From Paenibacillus agilis (GTDB lineage Bacteria > Bacillota > Bacilli > Paenibacillales > Paenibacillaceae), in contig NZ_VNJK01000001.1 of NCBI RefSeq assembly GCF_007786455.1, positions 3,062,673 to 3,126,672 of the forward strand: a DNA stretch of 64,000 nt, in the 5' to 3' direction. Positions 47,201 to 56,272 of this stretch are shown here, piece by piece. The notes beneath the pieces are model-generated. The model was not told where the DNA came from and did not search any database. It saw only the letters and a list, made by a program, of their open reading frames with translations. How positions within the stretch are numbered: the first letter of the stretch is position 1; each line of letters opens with the position of its first letter. Both the position numbers and the translations under genes were made by a program.

Positions 47201-47790
47201 TCCGTAACTAGGTCATGAATACGGAGCAAATTCTGTTCCGTATCATCAAGTTTCCTTGTTGCATCTTTCTTTCTCGACTTGTATTTGACAATACCCGACG
47301 CCTCTTCAAATATGCCTCGACGATCTTCTGATCGTGTACTCAATATTTCTTCGATACGGCCTTGCCCAATAATCGAATAAGCTTCCTTACCTATCCCTGT
47401 ATCCATAAACAACTCTGTAATATCACGAAGACGACATGGCTGCTTATTGATAAAATATTCACTTTCACCGCTACGATGAACACGACGCGTTACCGTAACT
47501 TCATTAAAATCCAAAGAAAGCGCGCTATCACTGTTATCCAGTGTTAACGACACTTCACCAAAATTCACTGCCTTACGGGCATCACTACCCGCAAATATAA
47601 TATCTTCCATCTTGCCGCCTCGCAGCGACTTGGCACTCTGTTCACCAAGTACCCAGCGGATGGAATCCGAAATATTACTCTTACCACTGCCGTTCGGACC
47701 AACGACACCTGTAATCCCTTGCACAAACTCCAATTCAGTTCGATCGGCGAATGATTTGAAGCCTGCAAGTTCCAACCGCTTTAAGAACAT
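44218..47790 (-). CDS. smc: Chromosome segregation/condensation protein SMC
   Basis: The 1190-residue SMC subunit of bacterial condensin. The N-terminal Walker A is VVGPNGSGKSNISDSIRWVL; the C-terminal ABC signature LLSGGERALTAMALLFAI and Walker B FCVLDEVEAALDEANV complete the ATPase head. Two long coiled coils flank a hinge (about residues 520-640, with MTGGSLNKKSANLLGRQRQ after it). It lies between rnc and ftsY, as in B. subtilis, about 200 bases downstream of rnc. Confidence 0.97.
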   Translation of the reverse strand: MFLKRLELAGFKSFADRTELEFVQGITGVVGPNGSGKSNISDSIRWVLGEQSAKSLRGGKMEDIIFAGSDARKAVNFGEVSLTLDNSDSALSLDFNEVTVTRRVHRSGESEYFINKQPCRLRDITELFMDTGIGKEAYSIIGQGRIEEILSTRSEDRRGIFEEASGIVKYKSRKKDATRKLDDTEQNLLRIHDLVTELEDQIGPLREQSEKARHYKQLRDWLKTKEIAVYVHQIQQLHDQWQAANEKLQVLKHRELELATVVSEHDAQLEVHRIELRKLEEELEKFQASLLHYSEEYEKCEGQGEVLRERRRNLETNEAQLKQSIAMTSERMQVKEMEVQGVRDKLRALEVERSEVHRLIQDEQSRLVGVAGSANSDAEESLKGQLLDIMNQMAQQRNDIRYYDQQQETLQKRMDKMSANRSKREAERAELLRKIEETKGRTETLAEDLLYIRNRYMQENEQLKQDDKLLEESEQALRKWQQKYDSLISRRDTMKELQDDFDGFMLGVREVLKAARRPNGLSGVHGAVAELIRVPEYLETAVETALGAALQHVVMENESVSRQAISFLKQRQLGRATFLPLDVIRSRTMHDTDRRIVDGIEGFVGIAADLIQTDSAYSQVVGSLLGNVVIAETLEDANRIAAKLNYRYRVVTREGDVVNAGGSMTGGSLNKKSANLLGRQRQLEQLDEEIRTIDTQLEKLSISVKELKQRTTTSIKRIEDLREQGETKRMNEQQLVHEIAQLEKEERQHDTFVEAEDQELSLANEEKSTLQAGRLTAEQRLSELKVEEDRLNVAIQSAEKSRRASETAKEELQGQLTDLKVSQGKLDQELFSLSEQLKRSEQEARTYEQEYSHQTQLLIQVQIDLETVERESGKQTEDLNHFHVKKQETSKQIEFKRADRAALVQQLDLAESETREQRTELKQTEEAMRQTEIQSNRMDVELENLLRKLSEEYELSYEMAKFRYPVPEDIQAAQLEVKDLKRQIHALGEVNLGAVEEFERVNERYQFLSEQKNDLIEAKTTLYQVIKEMDDEMSKRFKSTFDEIRKQFVVVFAKLFGGGRADLVLLEPDRILETGIDIVAQPPGKKLQNLQLLSGGERALTAMALLFAILHVKPVPFCVLDEVEAALDEANVTRFAQYLREFSEETQFIIVTHRKGTMEEADVLYGVTMEEGGVSKLVSVKLEDDEAHIA

Positions 47791-47888
47791 TGTTCTCCAT
47801 TCACCTCAACGTTTCTTAGTACTACATCGCTGTCCACTCATACGATGCACATCATACCTATGCATTCGTCTACTGCCATCTGGACAAA

Positions 47889-47987
47889 GAAAGAGCAAAA
47901 ACCAGCCGCTGACGGCATCGTTCCGTCCATCTCGCACGCTGCCCTTTGCTCTTTCTGCGAAACAAGCCGGCAGCGACGCGCCGGCTT
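47889..47987 (-). other. Tandem hairpins between rnc and smc
   Basis: AAGCCGGC (47964-47971) pairs with GCCGGCTT (47980-47987). Further on, GAAAGAGCAAA (47889-47899) pairs with TTTGCTCTTTC (47945-47955) around inner stems CAGC/GCTG and GACGG/CCGTC. On the minus strand the second ends TTTGTCC. They may act as a partial terminator or as an RNase III processing site. They are the only features of this 205-base gap. Confidence 0.6.
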
Positions 47988-47995
47988 ACAGTACG

Positions 47996-48694
47996 TTATG
48001 ATTTCGGTATGACTGCATGCTCCAATGCTTTGGCTGCTGCCTGCTGTTCCGCTTCTTTCTTAGAACGGCCTGTGCCGCTGCCTAGACATTGATCGCCCAT
48101 GTAAACTTCGGATACGAATTCACGCTCATGCGCAGGTCCGCGCTCTTCCACGATTCGATATTCCAGCACCCCTAAATTATGATGCTGAGTAAGCTCTTGA
48201 AGCTGTGTCTTATAATCATTCGTTTGCAGCTTCCCATCTAACGTAAGATGCGGGAAAATAAAACGCCGCAAAAAGTCACAAACCGCCTCAAGCCCTTGGT
48301 CAAGATACAACGCACCGATGAAAGATTCGAATACATCGGCAAGCAATGCCGGTCGCGTACGACCACCCGTCAGCTCTTCGCCTTTACCTAGTAGAACGTA
48401 CTGACCGAATTGCAGTTGATTCGCAAATTTGACCAGTGAAGGCTCACAGACAATCGATGCTCGCATCTTCGTTAATTCTCCTTCAGGCCGCGTTGGGCAA
48501 CGCTCGAACAAAAACTCCGAGACAGTTAATTCCAACACGGCGTCACCAAGAAACTCCAACCTTTCGTTGTCTTGATGCTGTCCGAAGCGGTGTTCATTCA
48601 CATAGGATGCATGAGTGAACGCCTGCTTCAGCAGCTGACGATTACGAAATGTAATGTTGAGTTTCTGCTGCAACTGTTTCAGATCTGCACTCAA
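47996..48694 (-). CDS. rnc: Ribonuclease III
   Basis: A double-strand-specific endoribonuclease for rRNA and mRNA processing. The catalytic signature is [20 protein letters not shown]; the second acidic cluster is in [19 protein letters not shown]-terminal dsRNA-binding domain ends [19 protein letters not shown]. The 232 residues are normal. It follows fabF by 12 bases and precedes smc, with a pair of strong hairpins between them. Confidence 0.96.
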   Translation of the reverse strand: MSADLKQLQQKLNITFRNRQLLKQAFTHASYVNEHRFGQHQDNERLEFLGDAVLELTVSEFLFERCPTRPEGELTKMRASIVCEPSLVKFANQLQFGQYVLLGKGEELTGGRTRPALLADVFESFIGALYLDQGLEAVCDFLRRFIFPHLTLDGKLQTNDYKTQLQELTQHHNLGVLEYRIVEERGPAHEREFVSEVYMGDQCLGSGTGRSKKEAEQQAAAKALEHAVIPKS

Positions 48695-48706
48695 CTGCCT
48701 GACCCC

Positions 48707-49942
48707 TTATGCTTCGTATTTCTTCAAAATAATTGTTGCGTTATGGCCTCCGAAGCCAAATGAATTAGACATAGCAACCTTCACGTCTGCTTGACGCGCA
48801 ACGTTAGGTACATAGTCCAAATCACAATCTGGATCTGGATTGTCCAAATTAATCGTCGGCGCTATAACGCCTTCCTTCAATGTCATCGCACATACAATTG
48901 CCTCAACGCCGCCTGCAGCACCTAACATATGTCCGGTCATAGACTTCGTCGAACTAACAGCTAATTTGTAGGCATGATCACCGAAAGCGATCTTGATCGC
49001 ATTTGTTTCGGATTTGTCGCCTGCTGGCGTAGACGTGCCGTGAGCATTAATATAATCGACATCAGTTGTCTCAAGACCAGCATCCCGCAACGCCCGCTGC
49101 ATGCAACTAGCAGCTCCTTTAGGATCTGGCTCTGTAATATGATGCGCATCCGCACTCATGCCGTAGCCAACAACTTCAGCATAAATATGAGCTCCACGTG
49201 CAAGCGCATGTTCCAACGATTCAATCACGAGTACACCCGAACCTTCGCCCATAACGAAACCATCGCGATCTACATCGAACGGACGGCTTGCCTTTTCCGG
49301 CTCGTCATTGCGATTGGACATTGCACGCATCGCGCAGAAACCTGCAATGCCAAGAGGACGAATCGTCGCTTCTGCACCACCGCATACCATCGCATCTGCG
49401 TCTCCGCGTTGAATAATTTTGAACGCATCGCCAATCGAGTGAGTACCTGTCGCGCAAGCGGATACAGATGCTGTGTTAGGTCCTTTAGCCCCAAGTGTCA
49501 TCGACACTTGACCTGAAGCCATGTTCGCAATCATCATCGGTATAAAAAATGGACTTACGCGCTTCACACCTTTTTGCAACAATGTCGTGTGCTGATCTTC
49601 CCAAGTTCCAAGTCCACCGATGCCTGAGCCAACGATAACACCGACACGTTCAGGATCCTCAGATTCCATGTCCAGCTTTGCATCTTCGACAGCCATTTTA
49701 CTAGCAGCTACAGCAAATTGAACAAACCGATCCATGCGACGTACTTCTTTCTTATCCACATACGCTTCTGGATTGAAATCTTTAACCGAAGCTGCAATCT
49801 GAGTCGAATATTCAGATACATCAAACGACTCAATCTTGGATACTCCTGATTTGCCTTCCGTCAAATGATTCCAGAAAGTCGGTATATCTGAACCAAGAGC
49901 GGTAATGACACCCATTCCGGTAACGACAACCCTATGCTTCAA
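48707..49942 (-). CDS. fabF: Beta-ketoacyl-ACP synthase II
   Basis: The elongating condensing enzyme of fatty acid synthesis. The Cys-His-His triad is seen in [29 protein letters not shown] and [15 protein letters not shown]. The 411 residues match FabF. It follows acpP by about 134 bases, with an intervening hairpin. Confidence 0.97.
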   Translation of the reverse strand: MKHRVVVTGMGVITALGSDIPTFWNHLTEGKSGVSKIESFDVSEYSTQIAASVKDFNPEAYVDKKEVRRMDRFVQFAVAASKMAVEDAKLDMESEDPERVGVIVGSGIGGLGTWEDQHTTLLQKGVKRVSPFFIPMMIANMASGQVSMTLGAKGPNTASVSACATGTHSIGDAFKIIQRGDADAMVCGGAEATIRPLGIAGFCAMRAMSNRNDEPEKASRPFDVDRDGFVMGEGSGVLVIESLEHALARGAHIYAEVVGYGMSADAHHITEPDPKGAASCMQRALRDAGLETTDVDYINAHGTSTPAGDKSETNAIKIAFGDHAYKLAVSSTKSMTGHMLGAAGGVEAIVCAMTLKEGVIAPTINLDNPDPDCDLDYVPNVARQADVKVAMSNSFGFGGHNATIILKKYEA

Positions 49943-50041
49943 ACAAGATCACCTCATTATATTCACTTTCGGCTCTATACTTCAACACCATCTATTTGTG
50001 TACCGTTGACTTTATCATTAAAACATGTACTAAATGTGGAG

Positions 50042-50068
50042 AAGTCCCGTCAATGATGAACGGGACTT
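50042..50068 (-). other. Stem-loop between acpP and fabF
   Basis: AAGTCCCGT (50042-50050) pairs perfectly with ACGGGACTT (50060-50068). No T-run follows on the minus strand, so it is probably a 3'-end stabiliser or processing site that raises acpP relative to fabF, by inference. Confidence 0.55.
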
Positions 50069-50076
50069 GAACAACC

Positions 50077-50313
50077 TTAGGTATGAGATTGTATGTAGCT
50101 GACTACTTCACCTACACTCGTAATCTTCTCTGCGTCTTCATCAGAGATTTCCATATCAAACTCATCTTCTAGTTCCATTACCAATTCCACAACGTCGAGG
50201 GAATCAGCACCAAGATCATCTTTGAAAGATGCTTCGAGTGTTACTTCCGCTTCGTCTACGCCTAAGCGTTCAACGATAATACGTTTAACACGCTCAAATA
50301 CTTCTGCAGACAT
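50077..50313 (-). CDS. acpP: Acyl carrier protein
   Basis: The 78-residue acidic carrier of growing acyl chains. The phosphopantetheine Ser is in [19 protein letters not shown]. The ATG at 50313 ([12 protein letters not shown]) follows GGAGGTGAACCGG; the in-frame ATG three codons earlier is less likely. It lies between fabG and fabF. Confidence 0.97.
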   Translation of the reverse strand: MSAEVFERVKRIIVERLGVDEAEVTLEASFKDDLGADSLDVVELVMELEDEFDMEISDEDAEKITSVGEVVSYIQSHT

Positions 50314-50421
50314 CCGGTTCACCTCCTCTTTGGTATTATACGAGAAATCCTTCTAAATTGCCATATCAATCAACTAACAAAAAAATGCTCAACATCTACT
50401 ATTATAGTAGACGGAAAAGCC

Positions 50422-51168
50422 TTACATATACATGCCGCCATCGACATGAATCGTTTGTCCCGTCATATAAGACGAGTCGTTAGAAGCCAAGAATAATACA
50501 GCATTTGCAATATCCTCTGGCTGGCCAAGTCGAGCAAGCGGAATGCCATGGAGCAACTGTTCACGCATCTCGGAAGACAATGCATCTGTCATATCTGTCT
50601 CGATGAAACCTGGTGCAACACAGTTCACCGTAATGTTACGTGAAGCGAGCTCACGTGCAGAAGCTTTCGTCAAGCCGATAACGCCAGCTTTAGCTGCAAC
50701 ATAGTTCGCCTGACCTGGATTGCCAAGCACACCTACAACAGACGAGATATTAATAATGCGGCCAGAGCGCTGCTTCATCATTGGACGAGTCACAGCTTTC
50801 AAGCAATTAAAAACACCTTTAAGGTTTGTTTCAATGACTTGATCGAACTCTTCTTCTTTCATGCGCATAATTAAATTATCTCTTGTAATGCCTGCATTAT
50901 TCACGAGAATGTCAATACGGCCAAACTGTTCCATGGTGGATTGGATGAGCTGATCTGCCTCTTGTGTTTTGCCAACATTCGCACGGATCGCAACAGCACG
51001 GCGTCCCATAGCTTCAATTGCCGCCACAGTATCAGCAGCCGCCGCTTCACTACCTGCGTAATTAACGACAACATCTGCTCCTTCCGATGCGAGTTTAAGC
51101 GCAACAGAACGGCCTATGCCCCTAGAAGCTCCAGTAACAAGCGCAACTTTACCTTCCAATTTGGACAT
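50422..51168 (-). CDS. fabG: 3-oxoacyl-ACP reductase FabG
   Basis: An NADPH-dependent short-chain dehydrogenase that reduces 3-oxoacyl-ACP. The cofactor motif [15 protein letters not shown] is at about residues 12-26, and the catalytic Ser, Tyr and Lys are in [20 protein letters not shown]. The 248 residues are typical. AAGGAGGG precedes the ATG and a hairpin lies upstream. Confidence 0.96.
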   Translation of the reverse strand: MSKLEGKVALVTGASRGIGRSVALKLASEGADVVVNYAGSEAAAADTVAAIEAMGRRAVAIRANVGKTQEADQLIQSTMEQFGRIDILVNNAGITRDNLIMRMKEEEFDQVIETNLKGVFNCLKAVTRPMMKQRSGRIINISSVVGVLGNPGQANYVAAKAGVIGLTKASARELASRNITVNCVAPGFIETDMTDALSSEMREQLLHGIPLARLGQPEDIANAVLFLASNDSSYMTGQTIHVDGGMYM

Positions 51169-51193
51169 CCAAATACCCTCCTTGTCCTTTAAT

Positions 51194-51222
51194 AGGGCAT
51201 ACGCCGCTTCGGGGTATGCCCT
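51194..51222 (-). other. Stem-loop upstream of fabG
   Basis: AGGGCATAC (51194-51202) pairs with GTATGCCCT (51214-51222), 26 bases before fabG in the 232-base fabD-fabG gap. No T-run follows on the minus strand. It could be a processing or attenuation element. Confidence 0.5.
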
Positions 51223-51400
51223 GCATCACCATTAACGATGACACAGATTAGGCCTATTAGACCGTATCGATGGATCTATCTGCTTACAATAAAATGATAC
51301 ATCCAATGAAAATTTCATTTCATACATTGTCAAGGTTCAAGTCAGCATCGACCCGAGCTGGTACTGTCGTATCTAGAAGATTCAAACAGTAGTGTTCCTC

Positions 51401-52333
51401 TTACGCTTGTAATTGGAACACCTCAAGCGATTCTAAACTGTTAATGGAAACAACTTTAACCGAACGATCAATTTTCTTAATAAGTCCAGCTAGCACTGTA
51501 CCGGAACCAAGTTCGATAAATGTATCTACGCCTTGTCCAATCATATACCGTATACTGTCTTCCCATAGTACAGGGGAGCAAACTTGTTCAACAAGCAGTT
51601 GACGAATACGTCCTGCTTCTTGTTCCGCCTGAGCGGATACATTGGACACAATCGGAATTTGCGCATCTTGCATGCTGACATGATCGAAAGCATCGCTTAA
51701 CTGATCTGCAGCTGGTTTCATCAGAGAGGAGTGGAATGGACCGCTCACCTCAAGTAGAATAACACGTTTGGCTCCAGCTTCTTTTCCGCGCTCGACTACC
51801 GCCTGTACACCATCGGCTGAACCAGAGATAGCGATTTGTCCCGGGCAGTTGATATTTGCCATTTCAACAGGAGCTCTGAAAGCAGAAATATCATCGCATA
51901 GTGCCCCGAGCTGCTCGCGCCCCGCTCCAAGTACGGCTGCCATGGCGCCCTGACCTTTCGGAACAGCAGCCTCCATATATTCGCCTCGCTTACGTACAGT
52001 AGCAACAGCATCCTCAAAGCTCATTACACCAGCTACAGCTAATGCACTGTACTCCCCAAGACTATGTCCTGCTAAATAATCGGGACGAATCCCGCGCTCA
52101 GCCAATGCTGTGTATAGTGCATAGCTAACCGTCATGAGAGCAGGCTGTGTATGGATCGTTTGCTTCAATACCTCTTCTGGTCCATTAAAGATAATATCAG
52201 TAAGGCTATATCCAAGCACACGGTTTGCAAGCTCAAAAATTTCACGCGAAGCTGGATTGGCTTCATAGACATCTTTGCCCATTCCTACAGACTGAGCTCC
52301 TTGTCCAGGAAACACAAACGCTATCTTACTCAT
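51401..52333 (-). CDS. fabD: Malonyl-CoA:ACP transacylase FabD
   Basis: Loads malonyl groups onto ACP. The nucleophile Ser is in LAGHSLGEYSALAVAG, the start is KIAFVFPGQGAQSVGMG, and the catalytic His is in SGPFHSSLMKPA. The ATG at 52333 (310 aa) is used because AAGGAGT lies 7 bases upstream. It follows fabH by about 42 bases. Confidence 0.96.
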   Translation of the reverse strand: MSKIAFVFPGQGAQSVGMGKDVYEANPASREIFELANRVLGYSLTDIIFNGPEEVLKQTIHTQPALMTVSYALYTALAERGIRPDYLAGHSLGEYSALAVAGVMSFEDAVATVRKRGEYMEAAVPKGQGAMAAVLGAGREQLGALCDDISAFRAPVEMANINCPGQIAISGSADGVQAVVERGKEAGAKRVILLEVSGPFHSSLMKPAADQLSDAFDHVSMQDAQIPIVSNVSAQAEQEAGRIRQLLVEQVCSPVLWEDSIRYMIGQGVDTFIELGSGTVLAGLIKKIDRSVKVVSINSLESLEVFQLQA

Positions 52334-52375
52334 TAATTCCACTCCTTGCATCCAATGAAGTCTACTGTTTTTTAT

Positions 52376-53365
52376 TTATGACCAAGTTAATACCGTTGAA
52401 CCCCAAGTCAATCCGCCACCGAAGCCAACGAGCACAACCGTATCCCCACGCTTTAAGCGTCCTTGCTCGACGGCTTCTGCTAGTGCCAGTGGAATAGAGG
52501 CCGCAGACGTATTTGCATAATTCGGAAGGTTAATCACACATTTTTCTTCCGGTAACTTCAGACGCTCCAAAGCTGATTGAATAATACGCATATTGGCTTG
52601 ATGCGGAATAAATAAATCGATGTCTTCTTTGGACTTACCTGCCTTCGCCAATGCTTGCTCTGCAGCACTTCCCATAATGCGAACCGCAAACTTGAACACT
52701 TCACGACCATTCATATAAATGAAAGGACGCTTCTCTTCTGAAGAATCGACTGCTGTTAGGCAGCGCGAGCCTCCAACTTCTATTTTAAGCAATTCCGCTC
52801 CTGTTCCATCCGCTCCTAACTCGAACGACTGAATGCCATACCCTTCTTCTACAGGACCCAGCACTGCAGCCCCTGCTCCATCACCAAATAAAATGCAAGT
52901 GTTGCGATCCGTATAATCCGTAATTCGTGAGAGTGTTTCTGCACCAATTACCAATACATATTTGTACATGCCCGTAGCAATATAATTTGACGCAGTAGCT
53001 AGTCCATAAATAAATCCTGCACAAGCCGCAGATAGGTCAAATGCCGCTGCATGCTTGGCTCCAAGTCGTTCTTGTACGATGCATGCTGTAGATGGGAAAG
53101 GCATATCCGGTGTTACTGTCGTTACAATGATCAGATCGAGTTGCTCCGCTGTAATTCCTGCAGCAGTCAGCGCTTGAACAGAAGCTTCATACGCCAAATC
53201 AGAAGTCATTTGATCATCAGCAGCGATACGACGCTCTTTCATCCCTGTGCGTGTTACAATCCATTCGTCAGTCGTATCTACCATTTTTTCCAAATCTGCA
53301 TTGGAAAGAATACGTTCAGGCACATATTTACCCGTCCCAATAATACCAACCGGACGCAATTTCAT
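52376..53365 (-). CDS. fabH: Beta-ketoacyl-ACP synthase III
   Basis: Starts fatty acid synthesis by condensing an acyl-CoA with malonyl-ACP; in this group branched primers are usual. The Cys-His-Asn triad is in [27 protein letters not shown] and [12 protein letters not shown] use the ATG at 53365 ([17 protein letters not shown], 329 aa). GTG codons upstream overlap the plsX stop and could add five residues; none has a strong RBS. Confidence 0.95.
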   Translation of the reverse strand: MKLRPVGIIGTGKYVPERILSNADLEKMVDTTDEWIVTRTGMKERRIAADDQMTSDLAYEASVQALTAAGITAEQLDLIIVTTVTPDMPFPSTACIVQERLGAKHAAAFDLSAACAGFIYGLATASNYIATGMYKYVLVIGAETLSRITDYTDRNTCILFGDGAGAAVLGPVEEGYGIQSFELGADGTGAELLKIEVGGSRCLTAVDSSEEKRPFIYMNGREVFKFAVRIMGSAAEQALAKAGKSKEDIDLFIPHQANMRIIQSALERLKLPEEKCVINLPNYANTSAASIPLALAEAVEQGRLKRGDTVVLVGFGGGLTWGSTVLTWS

Positions 53366-53376
53366 AGCTCTCACAC

Positions 53377-54375
53377 TCACTTTCCGCTAGGTTGACGAAC
53401 AATTTCAGCGGAGATCGTCTCCGTTAAATTATGCTGTAATGCTGTACGTGCTTGTCTGATCGCGTTAAATACCGCACGCCCATCAGATGAGCCATGTGCC
53501 TTAATGACGAGTCCATTCAAACCAAGTAAAGGGGCTCCGCCGTGTTCCTTATAATCCATCGTTTGCTTCAATCGCTTCAATCCAGGCATGACTAACGCTG
53601 CGCCCAATTTCGTGAGCCAAGAACGCGTAAATTCCTGTTTCAAGACATTAAATAATGAGCCAGCCGTGCCTTCTAATGTCTTCAACATAACGTTACCAGC
53701 GAATCCGTCGCATACGAGAACATCACAAGCGCCTTCCAATACATCCCGCGACTCTACATTTCCAATAAAATGAATTGGGGCTTGTTCCAATAAAGGAAAT
53801 ACAACTTTCGTTAATTCATTTCCCTTTTGGGCTTCACTGCCAACGTTCAACAATCCTACGCGAGGCTTCTTAATGCTGTGTACTTTTTCTCTATATATGC
53901 TGCCCATTATCGCGTACTGTACGAGATGCTCAGGCTTAGCATCCATATTAGCCCCAAGATCAAGCGCCAGCATTCCTTTACCATCCATAGTTGGGATCAT
54001 AGGTGCAAGAGCTGGACGCTCCACGCCTTCCATCCTTCCGACTACCAATAGCCCTGTTGTCATTAAAGCTCCCGTATTGCCCGCTGATATCATGCAGTCC
54101 GCTTCACCTTCACGTACCATTCGTCCTGCCATGACCATCGAAGCACCCTTCTTGCGGCGAACTGCGCGAACAGGCTCGTCGTCAGCTTCAATACGCTCTT
54201 CTGTATGAACAACACGGATATTGGAAGGCTGGTTGGATAAGTGCGGCTTAATGGCTTGTTCATCTCCAACGAGAATGATTTCGAGTTCACTCCAATTTTT
54301 AGCCGCTTCCACAGCACCTTCTACTACGCTGGCTGGCGCACGATCTCCTCCCATTGCATCAATGGCGATTCTCAT
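53377..54375 (-). CDS. plsX: Phosphate acyltransferase PlsX
   Basis: Makes acyl-phosphate from acyl-ACP for PlsY, the first step of phospholipid synthesis. [20 protein letters not shown] is diagnostic, as are [17 protein letters not shown] and [12 protein letters not shown]. The ATG at 54375 (332 aa) has AAGGAGG 9 bases upstream; the long open frame before it lies inside fapR. It overlaps the 3' end of fapR by 17 bases. Confidence 0.95.
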   Translation of the reverse strand: MRIAIDAMGGDRAPASVVEGAVEAAKNWSELEIILVGDEQAIKPHLSNQPSNIRVVHTEERIEADDEPVRAVRRKKGASMVMAGRMVREGEADCMISAGNTGALMTTGLLVVGRMEGVERPALAPMIPTMDGKGMLALDLGANMDAKPEHLVQYAIMGSIYREKVHSIKKPRVGLLNVGSEAQKGNELTKVVFPLLEQAPIHFIGNVESRDVLEGACDVLVCDGFAGNVMLKTLEGTAGSLFNVLKQEFTRSWLTKLGAALVMPGLKRLKQTMDYKEHGGAPLLGLNGLVIKAHGSSDGRAVFNAIRQARTALQHNLTETISAEIVRQPSGK

Positions 54376-54967
54376 CTTCATGTCCTCCTTCGCTGACTGT
54401 TCCCTCTGATGTAGAACGGAAAATAATAAAGTGTCCGTGGACGACCAAATCATCTCCGACATAACTGAATACTTCAACTTTGGCTTTGTTCCGCTCACCT
54501 GACACAGAGCGTACATATGCTTTTGCCACTACTTTCTCGCCAAGATGCACTTGCCGTACAAAGCGTATGTCTGCCGTAGCAGTCAAGGCAACTTCTTCGT
54601 TGATAACTGCGATTGCTAATGAGTTTGCTTGTGCGAACAAGTGATGTCCACGTGCGACAAGCGTACGAGAAAATACGTGTTCTTGCTTAATTTCAAAAAT
54701 AGAAATACCGCTTCGGTCGAGCTGCAAATCAATAACTTCCCCGATTACCTCATCAATTGGAAGTGACCGAACCTGATCGTAAGATTGTTCTGCCATCACT
54801 TTCATTCGTTCTCTTAGTTCTGGTATTCCTAGCTCCATTCGATCCAGTCGTATGGTCTGAATGCTGACTCGCAGCTTGCGTGTTAGCTCCTGATCCGTAA
54901 CGAATGGGTTTTCCTCTATAATACCGGCCAATTGCCGTTGTCTCTCGCGCTTAGGTAGCTTCTCGAT
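54359..54967 (-). CDS. fapR: Lipid-synthesis repressor FapR, apparent ATC start
   Basis: A malonyl-CoA-responsive repressor of fatty acid and phospholipid genes. An HTH segment ([21 protein letters not shown]) is followed by a hotdog-fold effector domain ([35 protein letters not shown]). The conserved N-terminal KRERQ lies upstream of the only canonical start (TTG at 54931). An in-frame TAA lies 12-14 codons up; between it and KRERQ the only initiator-like codon is ATC at 54967, with AAAGGTGG 8 bases before it. This gives 202 aa (B. subtilis 188). The TTG start would truncate the HTH. Confidence 0.88.
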   Translation of the reverse strand: MEKLPKRERQRQLAGIIEENPFVTDQELTRKLRVSIQTIRLDRMELGIPELRERMKVMAEQSYDQVRSLPIDEVIGEVIDLQLDRSGISIFEIKQEHVFSRTLVARGHHLFAQANSLAIAVINEEVALTATADIRFVRQVHLGEKVVAKAYVRSVSGERNKAKVEVFSYVGDDLVVHGHFIIFRSTSEGTVSEGGHEDENRH

Positions 54968-55081
54968 GTGTTACACCACCTTTAATCACTATGAGTAACA
55001 TGCTGCTTATCCGTTCTTGTTAACCTGCTCCAATTATATCGTAAGCGAAATGAACTATTCGCACATGAGGTTTAACCTCGT

Positions 55082-55100
55082 ATTAGAACCAGGTACTAAT
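55082..55100. promoter_or_regulatory. FapR operator upstream of fapR
   Basis: ATTAGAACC-A-GGTACTAAT (plus reading) is an inverted repeat with one mismatch that matches the FapR box (ATTAGTACC type). It lies about 115 bases upstream of fapR, next to a TACAAT -10-like hexamer on the minus strand, so FapR should repress its own operon. Confidence 0.85.
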
Positions 55101-55171
55101 TGTAGTATATATAATATTTTCACTTCTGAAAAGCATAAGTTCTCATTTGGAACAAAATGGAACAAAAGACA

Positions 55172-55211
55172 CATAAAAAAAGTAGCACTCCACCAAATGA
55201 TGAAATGCTAC
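55172..55211 (-). terminator. Terminator after rpmF
   Basis: GTAGCA (55182-55187) pairs with TGCTAC (55206-55211); on the minus strand a seven-T run follows. It separates yceD-rpmF from the fapR operon. Confidence 0.82.
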
Positions 55212-55270
55212 ATTCCCCGTATTTAGAGACTTCACTCACGTAATGTAAATGTCAGTCGCTAGTAATACGA

Positions 55271-55444
55271 TTATTGTTTGATGATCTCTCTTGTTTTGTA
55301 TGTTCCGCACACTTTACATACATGATGGCCCAATTTCAACTCACCACATTGATCACACTTAACCATGCCCGGTACGGACAGTTTGAAGTGCGTACGGCGC
55401 TTATCACGACGTGTTTTAGAAGTTCTTCTCTGAGGTACTGCCAT
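55271..55444 (-). CDS. rpmF: 50S ribosomal protein bL32
   Basis: A 57-residue ribosomal protein. It begins [19 protein letters not shown] and carries four Cys in CDQCGEL and CKVCGTYK, the zinc-binding form. AAGGAGGTG lies 6 bases before the ATG. It follows the DUF177 gene, the usual pairing, and ends at a terminator. Confidence 0.97.
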   Translation of the reverse strand: MAVPQRRTSKTRRDKRRTHFKLSVPGMVKCDQCGELKLGHHVCKVCGTYKTREIIKQ

Positions 55445-55496
55445 GTTTACACCTCCTTACCCAAATTACATCTTGCAAATTTCGGTTGTCAGTTCT

Positions 55497-56009
55497 TTAG
55501 TTCTTAAAGAAATCTTTCAACCCTGCTAGTCTCGGATCAATTCGTTCATTGGAACATCCACAGTCCTTATCATTTCGATTCGTACCACAAGTTGGGCAAA
55601 GCCCTTTGCAGTCCTCACGACATAAAGTTGTAAATGGTAGATGAACAAACACCGCTTCCTCCACATATGGAATCAGATTAACGCGTTCATCCGTCACGTA
55701 TATGACATCATCTGCGTCATCTGCTGGAAGATCAGTAGTAGAGTCCGTCAGCTTAAAATGCTCATGAAACGGAATGACAACTGTCTCAGTGTGAGGCGTT
55801 AAGCAACGTGAACAGTTAACGTCCAACGTTGTTGTCAATTTCCCTGTAACGCCAACTAGGTCGTCGTCTTCCGCAGCCGCTGTTAAGTCGACGTTAACGG
55901 GTGCAATACGGCGAATATCGCTGCGATTGAAAATAGGGTCTTCTATCTCAAACGTTTCTCGTATGTGCGCCTGTTGACCATTGATCGCGTCCCGAAAAGA
56001 AAATTTCAT
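55497..56009 (-). CDS. YceD/DUF177 family protein
   Basis: A 170-residue protein of the YceD (DUF177) family encoded before rpmF in most bacteria; in E. coli and plants the family has been linked to 23S rRNA accumulation. NCSRCLTPHTETV is the conserved CxxC centre, and the C-terminus has a second Cys cluster (LCREDCKGLCPTCGTN, DCGC) that may bind metal. The ATG at 56009 follows GGGGTGAT. A consensus promoter lies just upstream. Confidence 0.88.
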   Translation of the reverse strand: MKFSFRDAINGQQAHIRETFEIEDPIFNRSDIRRIAPVNVDLTAAAEDDDLVGVTGKLTTTLDVNCSRCLTPHTETVVIPFHEHFKLTDSTTDLPADDADDVIYVTDERVNLIPYVEEAVFVHLPFTTLCREDCKGLCPTCGTNRNDKDCGCSNERIDPRLAGLKDFFKN

Positions 56010-56035
56010 GTTATCACCCCAAACAAACAAAATTA

Positions 56036-56065
56036 ATTATAGCGATTTTTCTCATGCTTTGTCAA
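56036..56065 (-). promoter_or_regulatory. Sigma-A promoter of yceD-rpmF
   Basis: TTGACA, an 18-base spacer and TATAAT on the minus strand, both hexamers perfect, 27 bases before the start codon. Confidence 0.85.
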
Positions 56066-56272
56066 CCAATTATGTTTGACAGTTTACGAGATTGCGTGCG
56101 GTGACTTCCTTCGTCTTCCTGCCGGCAGCCATCCAGTCGATTGCATCGTTCTTCTCGTTGCTAGCGACTAGGACATCGATGCTTGTCCATGATATGATTA
56201 TGCCATCACTTGCTCGGGAACGATAATGAGAAAATTATACATCTATACCTGATGGAAAGGAATATTTAAAAT

